A DNA stretch of 64,000 nt from Fodinicola acaciae. GTDB lineage: Bacteria; Actinomycetota; Actinomycetes; Mycobacteriales; HKI-0501. The notes beneath the pieces were generated by a model, which had not been told where the DNA came from, ran no database searches, and worked only from the letters and a program-made list of their open reading frames with translations. The translations under genes and the position numbers were made by a program. The DNA lies in assembly GCF_010993745.1 (NCBI RefSeq), contig NZ_WOTN01000002.1, positions 62,001-126,000 of the forward strand, given 5' to 3'. The stretch's first letter is position 1. Every line of letters starts with the position of its first letter. Of the stretch, positions 25,763-34,271 are shown piece after piece.

Positions 25763-27019
25763 ATGAGGAAACTTGTCGCACTGCTGGTGACATCGGTCGC
25801 CTTGTGGTCGATGGCCGCGCCGGCCGCCGCCTCGCCGCCGGACGGCGCGTGTACGAATCCCGACCCGGCGCGGCCGGTGATCAGCCAGCTGCCGTGGGCT
25901 CAGCAGTTGTTCGATCTCGGCCGCGTGTGGCCCTATTCGACCGGCGCAGGCATCACGGTCGCGGTCGTCGACTCCGGTGTGGACGCGGACCATCCACAGC
26001 TGCGCGGAGTGGTTGACGCCGGCCGGGATTTCTATCTGGTCGGCAGCCTGCCGGGCAATTACGACTGCGCCTCACATGGTACGGCGGTGGCCTCGATCAT
26101 CGCGGCGCAGCCAAAAGTCGGCATCGGGTTTGCCGGAGTGGCGCCAGGAGCGCGCATTCTGCCGGTACGCGTGGTGGCCAACGCGCAGTCGGACTCCGGC
26201 GAGTCGACACCGATAGATCCGAACATCGTCGGCAAAGGCATCCGGTACGCGGCCGACCAGGGTGCCGACATCATCAACCTTTCGCTGTCGGGATCGGGAA
26301 ACTATCCGCAGATCCGCGACGCGATCAGATACGCGCAGAGCAAGGACGCGTTGGTGGTGGCCGCGGTCGGCAACCGCCAGTCGCAGGCACCGGGAAGCAT
26401 TTCCTTCCCAGCCGCCTATCCGGGCGTGGTCGGTGTCGGCTCGATCGACATCGATGGTGCGCGTGACAACGACTCGCAGGTCGGCAGCTTCGTTTCTCTT
26501 GTCGCGCCAGGAAAAGGCGTGGTCGCGGCCAACAGCGTCAATGGTCACCGATATTGGGAAGGCACCAGCTTCGCCGCGCCGTTCGTGTCCGGCGCCGCCG
26601 CACTGGTACGCGCGGCCTGGCCGAAGCTCAACGCGCAGCAGGTCGCGCAGCGGTTGATCGCGACAGCCTCAGTCGCTCGTGGCGGCACCAAAAGTCCGCA
26701 GTACGGCGCCGGGATCGTCGATCCCTATCGTGCGGTCACCGACGGCCTGGACGGCAAGCCGCGTACGCTGGCGCCGGTCACCATCAGTCCACCGGATCCG
26801 AAAAAGGTGAGCGAACAGCGATTCTGGTGGCAGGCCGGAGCCGGCGCCAAAATCGCCACCGGCGCGGCGGTGCTCGCGGTCGTGCTCGTCGGCATCATGG
26901 CTTGGTTGCTGCCGCGCGGAAAACGCCGCCGCTGGCGGTCCGGCCGTACGACACCGCCGGCCGCGCGGGCCGCGCGCGAGGAGCCTCCTGAGCAGATTTT
27001 CCTCTTCCCCGTCAAATAG
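25763..27019 (+). CDS. mycP: Type VII secretion-associated serine protease mycosin
   Basis: 418 aa subtilase anchored outside the membrane; MycP stabilises the ESX complex and can cleave substrates. Signal peptide at residues 1-24 (LVALLVTSVALWSMAAPAAAS). Catalytic triad: Asp in VAVVDSGVD (about 70), His in CASHGTAVAS (about 104) and Ser in EGTSFAAPFVSG (about 268). The oxyanion Asn lies in VVAAVGN. C-terminal TM (IATGAAVLAVVLVGIMAWLL) with a basic cytosolic tail. All catalytic residues are intact. It ends at a strong 15-bp hairpin. Confidence 0.93.
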   Translation: MRKLVALLVTSVALWSMAAPAAASPPDGACTNPDPARPVISQLPWAQQLFDLGRVWPYSTGAGITVAVVDSGVDADHPQLRGVVDAGRDFYLVGSLPGNYDCASHGTAVASIIAAQPKVGIGFAGVAPGARILPVRVVANAQSDSGESTPIDPNIVGKGIRYAADQGADIINLSLSGSGNYPQIRDAIRYAQSKDALVVAAVGNRQSQAPGSISFPAAYPGVVGVGSIDIDGARDNDSQVGSFVSLVAPGKGVVAANSVNGHRYWEGTSFAAPFVSGAAALVRAAWPKLNAQQVAQRLIATASVARGGTKSPQYGAGIVDPYRAVTDGLDGKPRTLAPVTISPPDPKKVSEQRFWWQAGAGAKIATGAAVLAVVLVGIMAWLLPRGKRRRWRSGRTTPPAARAAREEPPEQIFLFPVK

Positions 27020-27021
27020 AG

Positions 27022-27055
27022 AAATAACCCCGTCCACCATTGGACGGGGTTATTT
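27022..27055. terminator. Strong bidirectional terminator hairpin
   Basis: A perfect 15-bp stem (27022-27036 with 27041-27055; arm AAATAACCCCGTCCA) with a 4-nt loop ends in TTATTT, and AAATAA gives a U-run for the other strand. It separates mycP from the convergent WXG-type genes. Confidence 0.92.
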
Positions 27056-27067
27056 CCTGACCGCGGA

Positions 27068-27364
27068 TCAGATCTGGACGTTCCGCAGCCGGCTCACCGA
27101 CGAGGCGACCGCGGTGTGCAACTCGTTGTGCGCTTTGCCCATCCCGCCATCGATAAGCTGGAGCATGTGCTGGTGCGCGTTGTGCATCTGGGCCCACGCC
27201 TGGTGTACTTCGCTGCTGGTGGCACCGGTGGCGTCGGCGAGGTCGGGGGCGAGCTGATGGAGCACCCGCTGCCAGTTGTCGGACTCCTGCTGGATCTGGG
27301 ACAGCGCCTGCCGCACGTTGTGCTGTGCGGCTTGCAGCATGCCGAAGTCAGCCTGGATACGCAT
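27068..27364 (-). CDS. WXG100-superfamily (ESAT-6-like) protein
   Basis: 98 aa helical hairpin, the size of ESX substrates. Helix 1 is MLQAAQHNVRQALSQIQQES with NWQRVL. The central turn reads DATGATSSEVHQAWAQ, where WXG proteins have WxG: Trp is replaced by Ala, while the Gly and the downstream Trp are kept. Helix 2 is HNAHQHMLQLIDGGMGKAHN. It lies 11 bp after the other WXG-type gene, forming the usual cotranscribed pair next to eccC. Confidence 0.8.
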   Translation of the reverse strand: MRIQADFGMLQAAQHNVRQALSQIQQESDNWQRVLHQLAPDLADATGATSSEVHQAWAQMHNAHQHMLQLIDGGMGKAHNELHTAVASSVSRLRNVQI

Positions 27365-27375
27365 GCTGTTCCTCC

Positions 27376-27693
27376 TTACGTGGTGATGGGGCTCGCCCCG
27401 AGGGCCGCCATGAATCCATGTCGGGATGCGTCGTTGGCGGCCTCGTACGTGTTGGCCGTGAAGTTGAGGCCATCACCATGCTGACCGAGCGCGTTGATCA
27501 GCCGTGCCGCACCCTGCTGCCAGTCCATGTTCGCCGACTGCATCGCGTCGGCCCAGCTGCCGGACGTGACTCCCTGCAGCGCAAGGATGTGACCGTTGAG
27601 CGTCCTGGCGTGGCCTTGGACGGCCTGTGCCGTGGTGTGCGCCATCTGCCCGCTGTGCAGGACAGACTCGGTTACACCGTTCACCCTGTCCAT
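27376..27693 (-). CDS. WXG100-superfamily (ESAT-6-like) protein
   Basis: 105 aa, starting MDRVNGVTESVLHSGQMAH with AAGGAG seven bases upstream. The turn is SGSWADAMQSANMDW: a W is present but the third position is Asp not Gly. C-terminal TYEAANDASRHG has Tyr followed by acidic residues close to, but not exactly, the YxxxD/E export signal. Longer frame upstream is rejected, as it covers the divergent promoter region. First gene of the pair with 27068; both are divergent from eccC. Confidence 0.8.
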   Translation of the reverse strand: MDRVNGVTESVLHSGQMAHTTAQAVQGHARTLNGHILALQGVTSGSWADAMQSANMDWQQGAARLINALGQHGDGLNFTANTYEAANDASRHGFMAALGASPITT

Positions 27694-27866
27694 CAAGAAC
27701 TCCTTTCCGTGATGGAACGGTCCGACTCCGATTCGGCCCGCGAGGAGAAAAGTAAGTCCGCGAGCCTGGCATAACGGGCCGGTCGGCACGTTCCTGCCAG
27801 ACCGGCTCTGTCGCCGCGTACGACCGCCACCATCGACTTTGTCCCAGGTAACGAGGAGGTCCGAAG
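27694..27866. promoter_or_regulatory. Divergent promoter region, WXG pair versus eccC
   Basis: 173 bp separate the divergent starts of the WXG-type operon (27693) and eccC (27867). It must hold both promoters, although no convincing -35/-10 pair was identified. AGGAGG at 27854-27859 is the eccC ribosome-binding site. Confidence 0.4.
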
Positions 27867-30800
27867 GTGGCGACCGTCGTCGTACGCCGGCCACTGCGCC
27901 GGCCGGCACCGGAGATGCCGTCCGGTGAGCTGATTCTGGAGGCGCCGCCGGAGATTCCGACGCCAGGCGGCCGCCAGTGGCAGCAGATGCTGATGATCGT
28001 GCCGATGATCGCGATGATGGCGTCGATCATCCTCATCTCGACCATCAACTCCGGCACCAGCGCCACGAATCCGCTCCGGTACGTGACGTTCGGCCTTTTC
28101 GGCGCCGCGATGCTCGGCATGCTGCTGTTGCTTTTCCTCAACGGCAGCGGACCGAGCAAGCGCGAGATGGCGGTCGCCAGGCGCCGCTTCCTGCGCGGCC
28201 TTTCGCAGCACCGCGTACGCGTCGGACGCACGGCCGACCGCCAGCGCGAAGCGCTCACGTACGTGCATCCGGATCCGGATTCGCTCTGGTCTTTCGCCGA
28301 CAGCTATCGGCTCTGGGAACGCCGGCGCACGGACGAGGACTTCGGCGCCGTACGGATCGGCGTCGGCCGGCAGGGCCTGGCGACAGCGCTCGTACCACCG
28401 GACACCCAGCCGCTGGAGTCGCTGGAACCGTTGTCCGCACTGGCATTGCGCCGTTTCATCACCACCTACACGACCATCGACGAGCTGCCGCTGGCGCTCG
28501 CGATCACCGGTTTCAGCCGGATCCACGTGGACGGCGACCGCGACCGCTCGGTCGGCCTGGTCCGCGCGATGCTCGCGCAGCTGGCGACTCTCCAGTCACC
28601 GGACGACCTGCGGATCGCCGTATGCGTCGGGCCGGAGCAGCTGCCGGAATGGGAATGGGTCAAGTGGCTGCCGCACGCACTGCACCCGGACCGTGTGGAC
28701 GCGCTCGGCCCGCTGCGGCTGGTGGCGCCGGCGATCCCGATTTTGGAAGTAATGCTGGAAGGCGTGCTGGCCGACCGGCCGCGCTTCGACCCCACCTCGG
28801 CGGCGCCGACCTCCGGTCCGCACCTGGTGGTCGTGCTGGACGGCGGCTCGTTCGCCGGCTCGGACCACCTGGTCACCTCCACCGGTGTCGAAGGCGCCAC
28901 GGTCATCGACCTGACCACCGTGCCGCCGCGCTCGCCGGACCGTTCCACGCTCATCCTGTCGGTCACCGAGGACGGCACGATGACCAGCTTCACCGCTGAC
29001 CTGGACGCGGAAATCGAGCTCGGCATCGCCGACACGATGACGCAGCCGTGCGCCGAGGGGCTGGCCCGGCAGCTGGCGCCGCTGCGGTTGACAGCTGGTA
29101 CGCGCGGCGAGCAGCCGCTCAGCTCGGAGCTGGGCCTGGCCGAGCTGCTCGACCTCGGCGACCCGTTTGCCTTCGATCCCAACGACACCTGGCTGCCGCG
29201 GCCCAACCGCGACCGGCTGCGCGTACGGTTTGGCATCAAGCCGGACGGTACGCCGGTCGAGCTCGACCTGAAGGAGTCGGCGCAGGACGGCATGGGGCCG
29301 CACGGCCTGCTGATCGGCGCGACCGGTTCCGGAAAAAGCGAGCTGCTGCGTACGCTCGTGCTGGCGCTGGCCATCACGCATCCGCCCAACACGCTGAATT
29401 TCGCTTTGATCGACTTCAAGGGCGGCGCGACCTTCACCCGCCTGGACAAGCTGCCGCACACCAGTGCGGTGATCACCAACCTGATCGACGAGCTGCCGCT
29501 GGTCGACCGGATGACCGAGGCACTGAACGGCGAGCTGATCCGCCGCCAGGAGCTGCTGCGTGCCGCCGGCAACTTCTCTTCCTTGCGTGACTACGAAAAG
29601 GCGCGTGTCGCCGGTGCGCCGCTGGAAGAAGTGCCGACGCTTTTCGTTATCTGCGACGAATTCAGCGAGCTGCTGTCGGCTCGTCCTGACTTCATCGACG
29701 TTTTCGTGCAGATCGGCCGCGTCGGCCGCTCGCTCGGCGTACACCTCCTACTGGCCAGCCAGCGGCTGGAGGAAGGCCGGCTGCGCGGCCTGGACACGCA
29801 CCTGTCCTACCGGATCGGCCTGCGTACGTTTTCCGACATCGACAGCCGCGTCGTGCTCGGTGTCAACGACGCGTTCACGTTGCCGCGCGCACCGGGTCAC
29901 GGATTTCTGCGCTATGGCGACGAACCGATGGTGCGCTTCCGGTCCGCGTACGTGTCCGGCGTACACCTGCCCGGCGAGCTGCGCTCCGGCAAGTCGAGCT
30001 CCGGTGAGCCGATCGGCCTGCAGGAGTTCACCACCGCGTACGTGCCGCCGCCGGTCGACGAGGAGGACGTCGAGGAGACCGAGGAGATCGACCCGGACGA
30101 GGCGATCGGCGAGAGCCTGATGGACATCCTGGTCGACCGGTTCCAGGGCAAGGGCACGCCGGCCCACCAGGTGTGGCTGCCGCCGCTGGGAATCTCGCCG
30201 TCGCTGGACCAGATGCTCGGCCAGGTCGGCACCATTCCAGGCCGCGGTTTCGGTGCGCTGGACCAGAATCTGCACGGCCGGCTGCGCGCGGTCGCCGGCG
30301 TCGTGGACCGGCCGCTCGACCAGCGCCGCGACCCGCTGGTGATCGACCTGGCGGACGCGGCCGGACACCTGCTGGTGATGGGTGCGCCGCGGACCGGCAA
30401 GAGCACGGCGCTGCGTACGGTCATCACCAGCCTGGCCCTCACCCACACGCCGCGAGAAGTGCAGTTCTATTGCCTCGACTTCGGCGGCGGCTCGCTCAGC
30501 TCGATCCGCGGCCTGCCGCACGTCGGTGGCGTGGCCAGCCGGCAGAACACCGGCGCGGTACGCCGCAGCGTGGCCGAGGTCGTCGGCGTACTGGCCGACC
30601 GCGAGGCCCGCTTCGCCGAGCTCGACGTCGACAGCATGGCGACCTACCGCGCCAGGCGGGCCAACGGCACGATCGCCGATGACGACTTCGGCGATGTGTT
30701 CCTCGTGGTCGACGGCTGGCCGACGCTGCGCAAGGACTTCGAGGACCTGGAAGACCTGCTGATCTCGGTCGCCACCCGCGGCCTCGCGTACGGCGTCCAC

Positions 30801-31847
30801 ATCATGGCCAGCTGCTCGCGGCCGTTCGACCTGCGCCCGACCATGCGCGACCTGTTCGGCAGCCGGATCGAGCTGCGCCTGGGCGACCCCGGCGACAGCA
30901 TGATCGACCGGCCGACCGCGCTGAAGGTGCCGGAGAAGGCACCTGGCCGCGGCATCGCCACCACCCGGCACGAGCTGCTGGTCGCCCTGCCGCGGCTGGA
31001 CGGCGGCAGCGATCCGGCCAGCCTGCCGGAGGCGGTGACCGCGCTGGTCGAGGCGGTCGCCAGCGGTTGGCCAGGCGAGTCGGCGCCGGAGGTGCGGATG
31101 CTGCCGGGCAAGCTGCCGTACGCGTCGCTGCCGGCCGACGAGGACGGTGGGCGCCGGTTTGCCATCGGCATCGCCGAGCAGGATCTTGGCCCGGCGTACC
31201 TGGACTTCAACGTCGACGCACACGCCCTGCTGTTCGGCGACTCCGAGTCCGGCAAGACCACCTTCCTGCGGACGCTGGCCAGGCGGATCGTCGCGGCCAA
31301 CACACCGAGCCAGGCACGGCTGCTCGTGGTCGACCACCGGCGCGGCCTGCTCGGCGAGGTCGGCCCGGACCACCTGCTCGGCTTCGGCAGTGACCTGACC
31401 GCCACCACGCAGCTGATGGCGGACGCGGCGGCGGCGATGAAGCAGCGGCTGCCCGGCCCGGACGTGACACCGGAGCAGCTGCGGTCGCGGTCGTGGTGGC
31501 GGGGACCGGAGCTGTACGTGCTGGTCGACGACTACGACCTGGTCGTGTCGCCGATGAACAACCCCTTCGCGCCGCTGCTCGACTATCTCGCGCAGGGCCG
31601 CGACATCGGCCTGCACGTAGTGATGACGCGGCGTACCGGTGGCGCCGGACGCGCGCTGTTCGAGCCGTTCATGTCGCGGCTGCGCGATGTCGGTACGCCT
31701 GGCGTCCTGCTGTCTGGCGACAAGGACGAAGGCCCGCTCATCGGTGGCGTCAAACCCGAGGTGCTGCCGCCGGGACGCGGCCGGCTGATCGCCAGGAAGG
31801 GGGCCCCACAACTGATCCAGCTGGCCTGGCTGGATCCGGCCGAGTAA
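27867..31847 (+). CDS. eccC: Type VII secretion ATPase EccC (fused EccCa-EccCb)
   Basis: 1326 aa FtsK/SpoIIIE-type motor that recognises and drives ESX substrates. Two TM helices (MLMIVPMIAMMASIILIST and LRYVTFGLFGAAMLGMLLL) are followed by three ATPase domains. Domain 1 has GATGSGKSEL (about 484) and LFVICDEFSEL. Domain 2 has GAPRTGKSTAL (about 838) and VFLVVDGWPTL. Domain 3 has GDSESGKTTFL (about 1125) and LYVLVDDYDLV. Only domain 1 has the DExx-type Walker B Glu, the usual EccC pattern. In mycobacterial ESX-1 the protein is split; here it is one chain. GTG start with AGGAGG. Small substrate-like genes follow directly. Confidence 0.93.
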   Translation: MATVVVRRPLRRPAPEMPSGELILEAPPEIPTPGGRQWQQMLMIVPMIAMMASIILISTINSGTSATNPLRYVTFGLFGAAMLGMLLLLFLNGSGPSKREMAVARRRFLRGLSQHRVRVGRTADRQREALTYVHPDPDSLWSFADSYRLWERRRTDEDFGAVRIGVGRQGLATALVPPDTQPLESLEPLSALALRRFITTYTTIDELPLALAITGFSRIHVDGDRDRSVGLVRAMLAQLATLQSPDDLRIAVCVGPEQLPEWEWVKWLPHALHPDRVDALGPLRLVAPAIPILEVMLEGVLADRPRFDPTSAAPTSGPHLVVVLDGGSFAGSDHLVTSTGVEGATVIDLTTVPPRSPDRSTLILSVTEDGTMTSFTADLDAEIELGIADTMTQPCAEGLARQLAPLRLTAGTRGEQPLSSELGLAELLDLGDPFAFDPNDTWLPRPNRDRLRVRFGIKPDGTPVELDLKESAQDGMGPHGLLIGATGSGKSELLRTLVLALAITHPPNTLNFALIDFKGGATFTRLDKLPHTSAVITNLIDELPLVDRMTEALNGELIRRQELLRAAGNFSSLRDYEKARVAGAPLEEVPTLFVICDEFSELLSARPDFIDVFVQIGRVGRSLGVHLLLASQRLEEGRLRGLDTHLSYRIGLRTFSDIDSRVVLGVNDAFTLPRAPGHGFLRYGDEPMVRFRSAYVSGVHLPGELRSGKSSSGEPIGLQEFTTAYVPPPVDEEDVEETEEIDPDEAIGESLMDILVDRFQGKGTPAHQVWLPPLGISPSLDQMLGQVGTIPGRGFGALDQNLHGRLRAVAGVVDRPLDQRRDPLVIDLADAAGHLLVMGAPRTGKSTALRTVITSLALTHTPREVQFYCLDFGGGSLSSIRGLPHVGGVASRQNTGAVRRSVAEVVGVLADREARFAELDVDSMATYRARRANGTIADDDFGDVFLVVDGWPTLRKDFEDLEDLLISVATRGLAYGVHIMASCSRPFDLRPTMRDLFGSRIELRLGDPGDSMIDRPTALKVPEKAPGRGIATTRHELLVALPRLDGGSDPASLPEAVTALVEAVASGWPGESAPEVRMLPGKLPYASLPADEDGGRRFAIGIAEQDLGPAYLDFNVDAHALLFGDSESGKTTFLRTLARRIVAANTPSQARLLVVDHRRGLLGEVGPDHLLGFGSDLTATTQLMADAAAAMKQRLPGPDVTPEQLRSRSWWRGPELYVLVDDYDLVVSPMNNPFAPLLDYLAQGRDIGLHVVMTRRTGGAGRALFEPFMSRLRDVGTPGVLLSGDKDEGPLIGGVKPEVLPPGRGRLIARKGAPQLIQLAWLDPAE

Positions 31848-31881
31848 CGGCGCCGGGTGAACCGGGAGAGAAGGAGGAGGA

Positions 31882-32217
31882 ATGCCAGACAAGATCAGCG
31901 GCCTCACCGAGGCCATGGAGCAGTTCAATCCCCAGCCTCCGACGATGGACACCAGCGGTGTCCAGCTGCCGTCCGGGGGGATGGAGGAGTTCCAGCAGAT
32001 GATCCAGCAGGTGAAGCAGGCCTTCACCAAGCTGGGCGACTACGTCTCGGATGCACAGAAGGGCTTCCAGGCGTACAAGGACATCTCGCAAGGCGCCGCG
32101 AGGCTCTACCTGGCGCACAACGACCGCGCGGCGATCGCGCTGGCCAACACGTCCAAGGTCGACTCGCCGGTGCTGCGTGGACCGACACAGCACGTCGTGC
32201 CGTTTGGAGGAAGTTAG
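31882..32217 (+). CDS. ESX-associated small helical protein
   Basis: 111 aa starting MPDKISGLTEAMEQFNPQPP with a strong AAGGAGGAGG upstream. Gln-rich helices (MEEFQQMIQQVKQAFTKLGD) and a C-terminal segment GAARLYLAHNDRAAI where Tyr is followed by Asn-Asp. No recognised family. Position between eccC and the PPE-like gene, directly abutting the latter (stop 32217, start 32218), suggests a PE-like or chaperone-like partner (inference). Confidence 0.6.
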   Translation: MPDKISGLTEAMEQFNPQPPTMDTSGVQLPSGGMEEFQQMIQQVKQAFTKLGDYVSDAQKGFQAYKDISQGAARLYLAHNDRAAIALANTSKVDSPVLRGPTQHVVPFGGS

Positions 32218-33531
32218 ATGGCCGACTACGGCTCAATGTCCGTTGTCCAGTTGCAGCCGCTCGTCCAGCAGACGCAGCAGGGGATCGCGCAGCTGGCAGA
32301 GGTCGTCAAGAAGTGGGACGCGACGGCCACCGCGCTCGAGTCGTCCGGCAACTCGTTGACCAGCCAGACCAACGCGTTGCACGGCAACTGGGACGACAGC
32401 GGCGGCGACACGTTCGCCGCGTCGTCCACGGCGGACGCGACTGACCTGAAGAAGACCGCCGACAAGATGAAGTCGGCCAACGTCGCGCAACAGCAGCAGC
32501 AGCTGAGCCAGCTGGCGCAGCAGGCCATGACGGCGATCGAGAACTTCATGAAGTCGCCGGCGGCACTGCTGACCGCCATGCTCGCTCCGCCGCCCGCGGA
32601 GGTGCTGGGACCGGTCACGCAGCTGGCCCAGGCGCTGCCGAAGTTTGGCCAGGCGATGGTGCAGGCCGTGCAGGACGCGCAGGGGAAGTGGCCGCAGGCC
32701 GGCGGCTCGCAGTCGCCTGGTGGCGGCAGCCCGTCGGCATCACCAGCCAGCGCCGGCGGTGGTGGTGGCGGCGGAGCTGGTAGCGGCGATCAGCAAGGCG
32801 GCGGCCAGCAAGGTCAGGGCCAGGGGCAGGGCCAGGACGGTCAGGGCCAGGACCAGGGTGGCGGTGGCGGCGGCGGTGGAGACCTCGCCGGCCAGGACCC
32901 GTCACTGCAGGGTGGTACGGCGACACCGACGTTGCCGCCGCCGACGACCACACCCCTGCCGACCACTCCGACTCCGCCGCCGAGCACTCCGCTCACGCCG
33001 TTCGCGCCGATCGGCGGGTTCGGCGGTGGCGGCAAAGGCATCGGTGGCGGCGGTGCCGGCGGCGGTGGTGGCGGTGGCATCGGCGGACCGAAGAACATCC
33101 CGGTCGCGGCGGCGCCGATCAAGGCCACCGCGGCCCCGTCGGTCGGCACGGCGCCGTCGCTGTCCGGCACTGGTACGCCCGCGTCTTCCGGCACCACCGG
33201 CGCGACCGGCGGCTACAGCGGCATACCGCCGATGATGCCGTTCGCCGGACACGGTGGCGCCAACGGCGTGCCGAAGTCCGGCAACGGACCGCGCTCGGTC
33301 ACCGGCCGCGGCCCCAAGCCGTCCTCGCGCGTACCAGGCCTGCCGCCGAGCCTGCAGGGCAAGTCCGGCACGGTCGACCGCAACGCCTTCGGTACGCCGG
33401 CGAAGCCGACCAGGCGCGAGCGGGTCGAGGACACCGGCACGTTGCAGCTGCTCGATGAGGAGATGTGGCAGGTCGACGAGACCCCGGCGGCAGGCAATGA
33501 CGCCGCGCCGGTGCGCCGACTGCTGCAATAG
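32218..33531 (+). CDS. PPE/WXG-like protein with Gly/Gln-rich low-complexity tail
   Basis: 437 aa. Residues 1-130 are a helical hairpin domain (MSVVQLQPLVQQTQQGIAQL ... NALHGNWDDSGGDTFAASS) like the WXG/PPE helical domain, with W at the turn. Residues about 155-330 are Gly, Gln, Pro and Thr-rich low complexity. The C-terminus has a conserved acidic motif LLDEEMWQVDE seen in actinobacterial PPE-like proteins. Probably a surface-exposed or secreted ESX substrate. The gene ends at a bidirectional hairpin. Confidence 0.75.
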   Translation: MADYGSMSVVQLQPLVQQTQQGIAQLAEVVKKWDATATALESSGNSLTSQTNALHGNWDDSGGDTFAASSTADATDLKKTADKMKSANVAQQQQQLSQLAQQAMTAIENFMKSPAALLTAMLAPPPAEVLGPVTQLAQALPKFGQAMVQAVQDAQGKWPQAGGSQSPGGGSPSASPASAGGGGGGGAGSGDQQGGGQQGQGQGQGQDGQGQDQGGGGGGGGDLAGQDPSLQGGTATPTLPPPTTTPLPTTPTPPPSTPLTPFAPIGGFGGGGKGIGGGGAGGGGGGGIGGPKNIPVAAAPIKATAAPSVGTAPSLSGTGTPASSGTTGATGGYSGIPPMMPFAGHGGANGVPKSGNGPRSVTGRGPKPSSRVPGLPPSLQGKSGTVDRNAFGTPAKPTRRERVEDTGTLQLLDEEMWQVDETPAAGNDAAPVRRLLQ

Positions 33532-33538
33532 ACGGCCT

Positions 33539-33574
33539 ACGCCGTGTCCTCTAATGCCCCGGAGGACACGGCGT
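33539..33574. terminator. Bidirectional terminator after PPE-like gene
   Basis: ACGCCGTGTCCTC (33539-33551) is perfectly inverted at 33562-33574 with a 10-nt loop; it overlaps the stop of the convergent response-regulator gene. No U-run. Confidence 0.75.
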
Positions 33575-34230
33575 CAGGTCGCCAGCCGATAGCCGACGCC
33601 TTTCACGTTGAGGATGATCGGCGGGTTGTGCAGCTTCTTGCGCAGCTGCGTCATCAGTTGTTGTACGGCGTTGGGGTCGGTGCCGATGTCCCAGCACTCG
33701 TCGATGAGCGTCGGCACCGACACCGGCCGCGGATGGTGGCGCATCAGCAGTTCCAGCACCGCGAACTGCCGTTTCGTCAGCATCAGCAGGGTCCCGGCGC
33801 GGCGCACCTCGCGCCGGCCGGGATCCAGCTCCAGGTCGCCGCAGCGCAGCACCGGCGGCGGACCGGAGACGACTCCGCTGTGGCTCAGCCGGCGTACCCG
33901 CGCGACCAGCTCGGCCATGTCGAACGGCTTGGTCAGGTAGTCGTCGCCGGACGCCAATCCCTCCAACAGGTGCGGCACCTGCGTCATCGCGCCGGTCAGG
34001 AACAGCACCGGCACCCGCCAGCCGGCGGCCCGCCGGTCGCGTACGAACGGCAGCGAGTCGCCGGTCGGCAGCCGCCGGTCGAAGATCGTGCAGTCGTACG
34101 CGTTGACCGACAGCGCGAAGTCGGCGTCTGGCAGGTCTGCCACCACGTCGACGGCAAACCCCGCGCCGCGCAGCGACAGGTGCAAGGCGTCGCGCAGGTC
34201 GCTCTCGTCTTCGACCACCAGGATCCGCAT
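33574..34230 (-). CDS. Orphan OmpR-family response regulator
   Basis: 218 aa. Receiver: ILVVEDESDL, CTIFDRRLPTGD (phosphoacceptor Asp near 50), VLFLTG (Thr) and DDYLTKPF (Lys). The segment ASGDDYLTKPF lacks one residue compared with the usual ASGADDY of its paralogue at 7558. Winged helix with LTKRQFAVLELLMRHHPRPV and VKGVGYRLAT. No kinase gene adjoins it. It closely resembles the response regulator at the other end of the ESX locus (shared FDRxLPxGD and VPVLFLT), so the kinase at 8238 could serve both (inference). Confidence 0.9.
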   Translation of the reverse strand: MRILVVEDESDLRDALHLSLRGAGFAVDVVADLPDADFALSVNAYDCTIFDRRLPTGDSLPFVRDRRAAGWRVPVLFLTGAMTQVPHLLEGLASGDDYLTKPFDMAELVARVRRLSHSGVVSGPPPVLRCGDLELDPGRREVRRAGTLLMLTKRQFAVLELLMRHHPRPVSVPTLIDECWDIGTDPNAVQQLMTQLRKKLHNPPIILNVKGVGYRLAT

Positions 34231-34271
34231 GAGGATCTACGGTAGCCAACCGCGTACGGACCGCTCCCGAG

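Noticed and set aside
29748..32030. 760-aa antisense open frame across eccC
   Set aside because: Shadow of a gene with three well-conserved ATPase domains.
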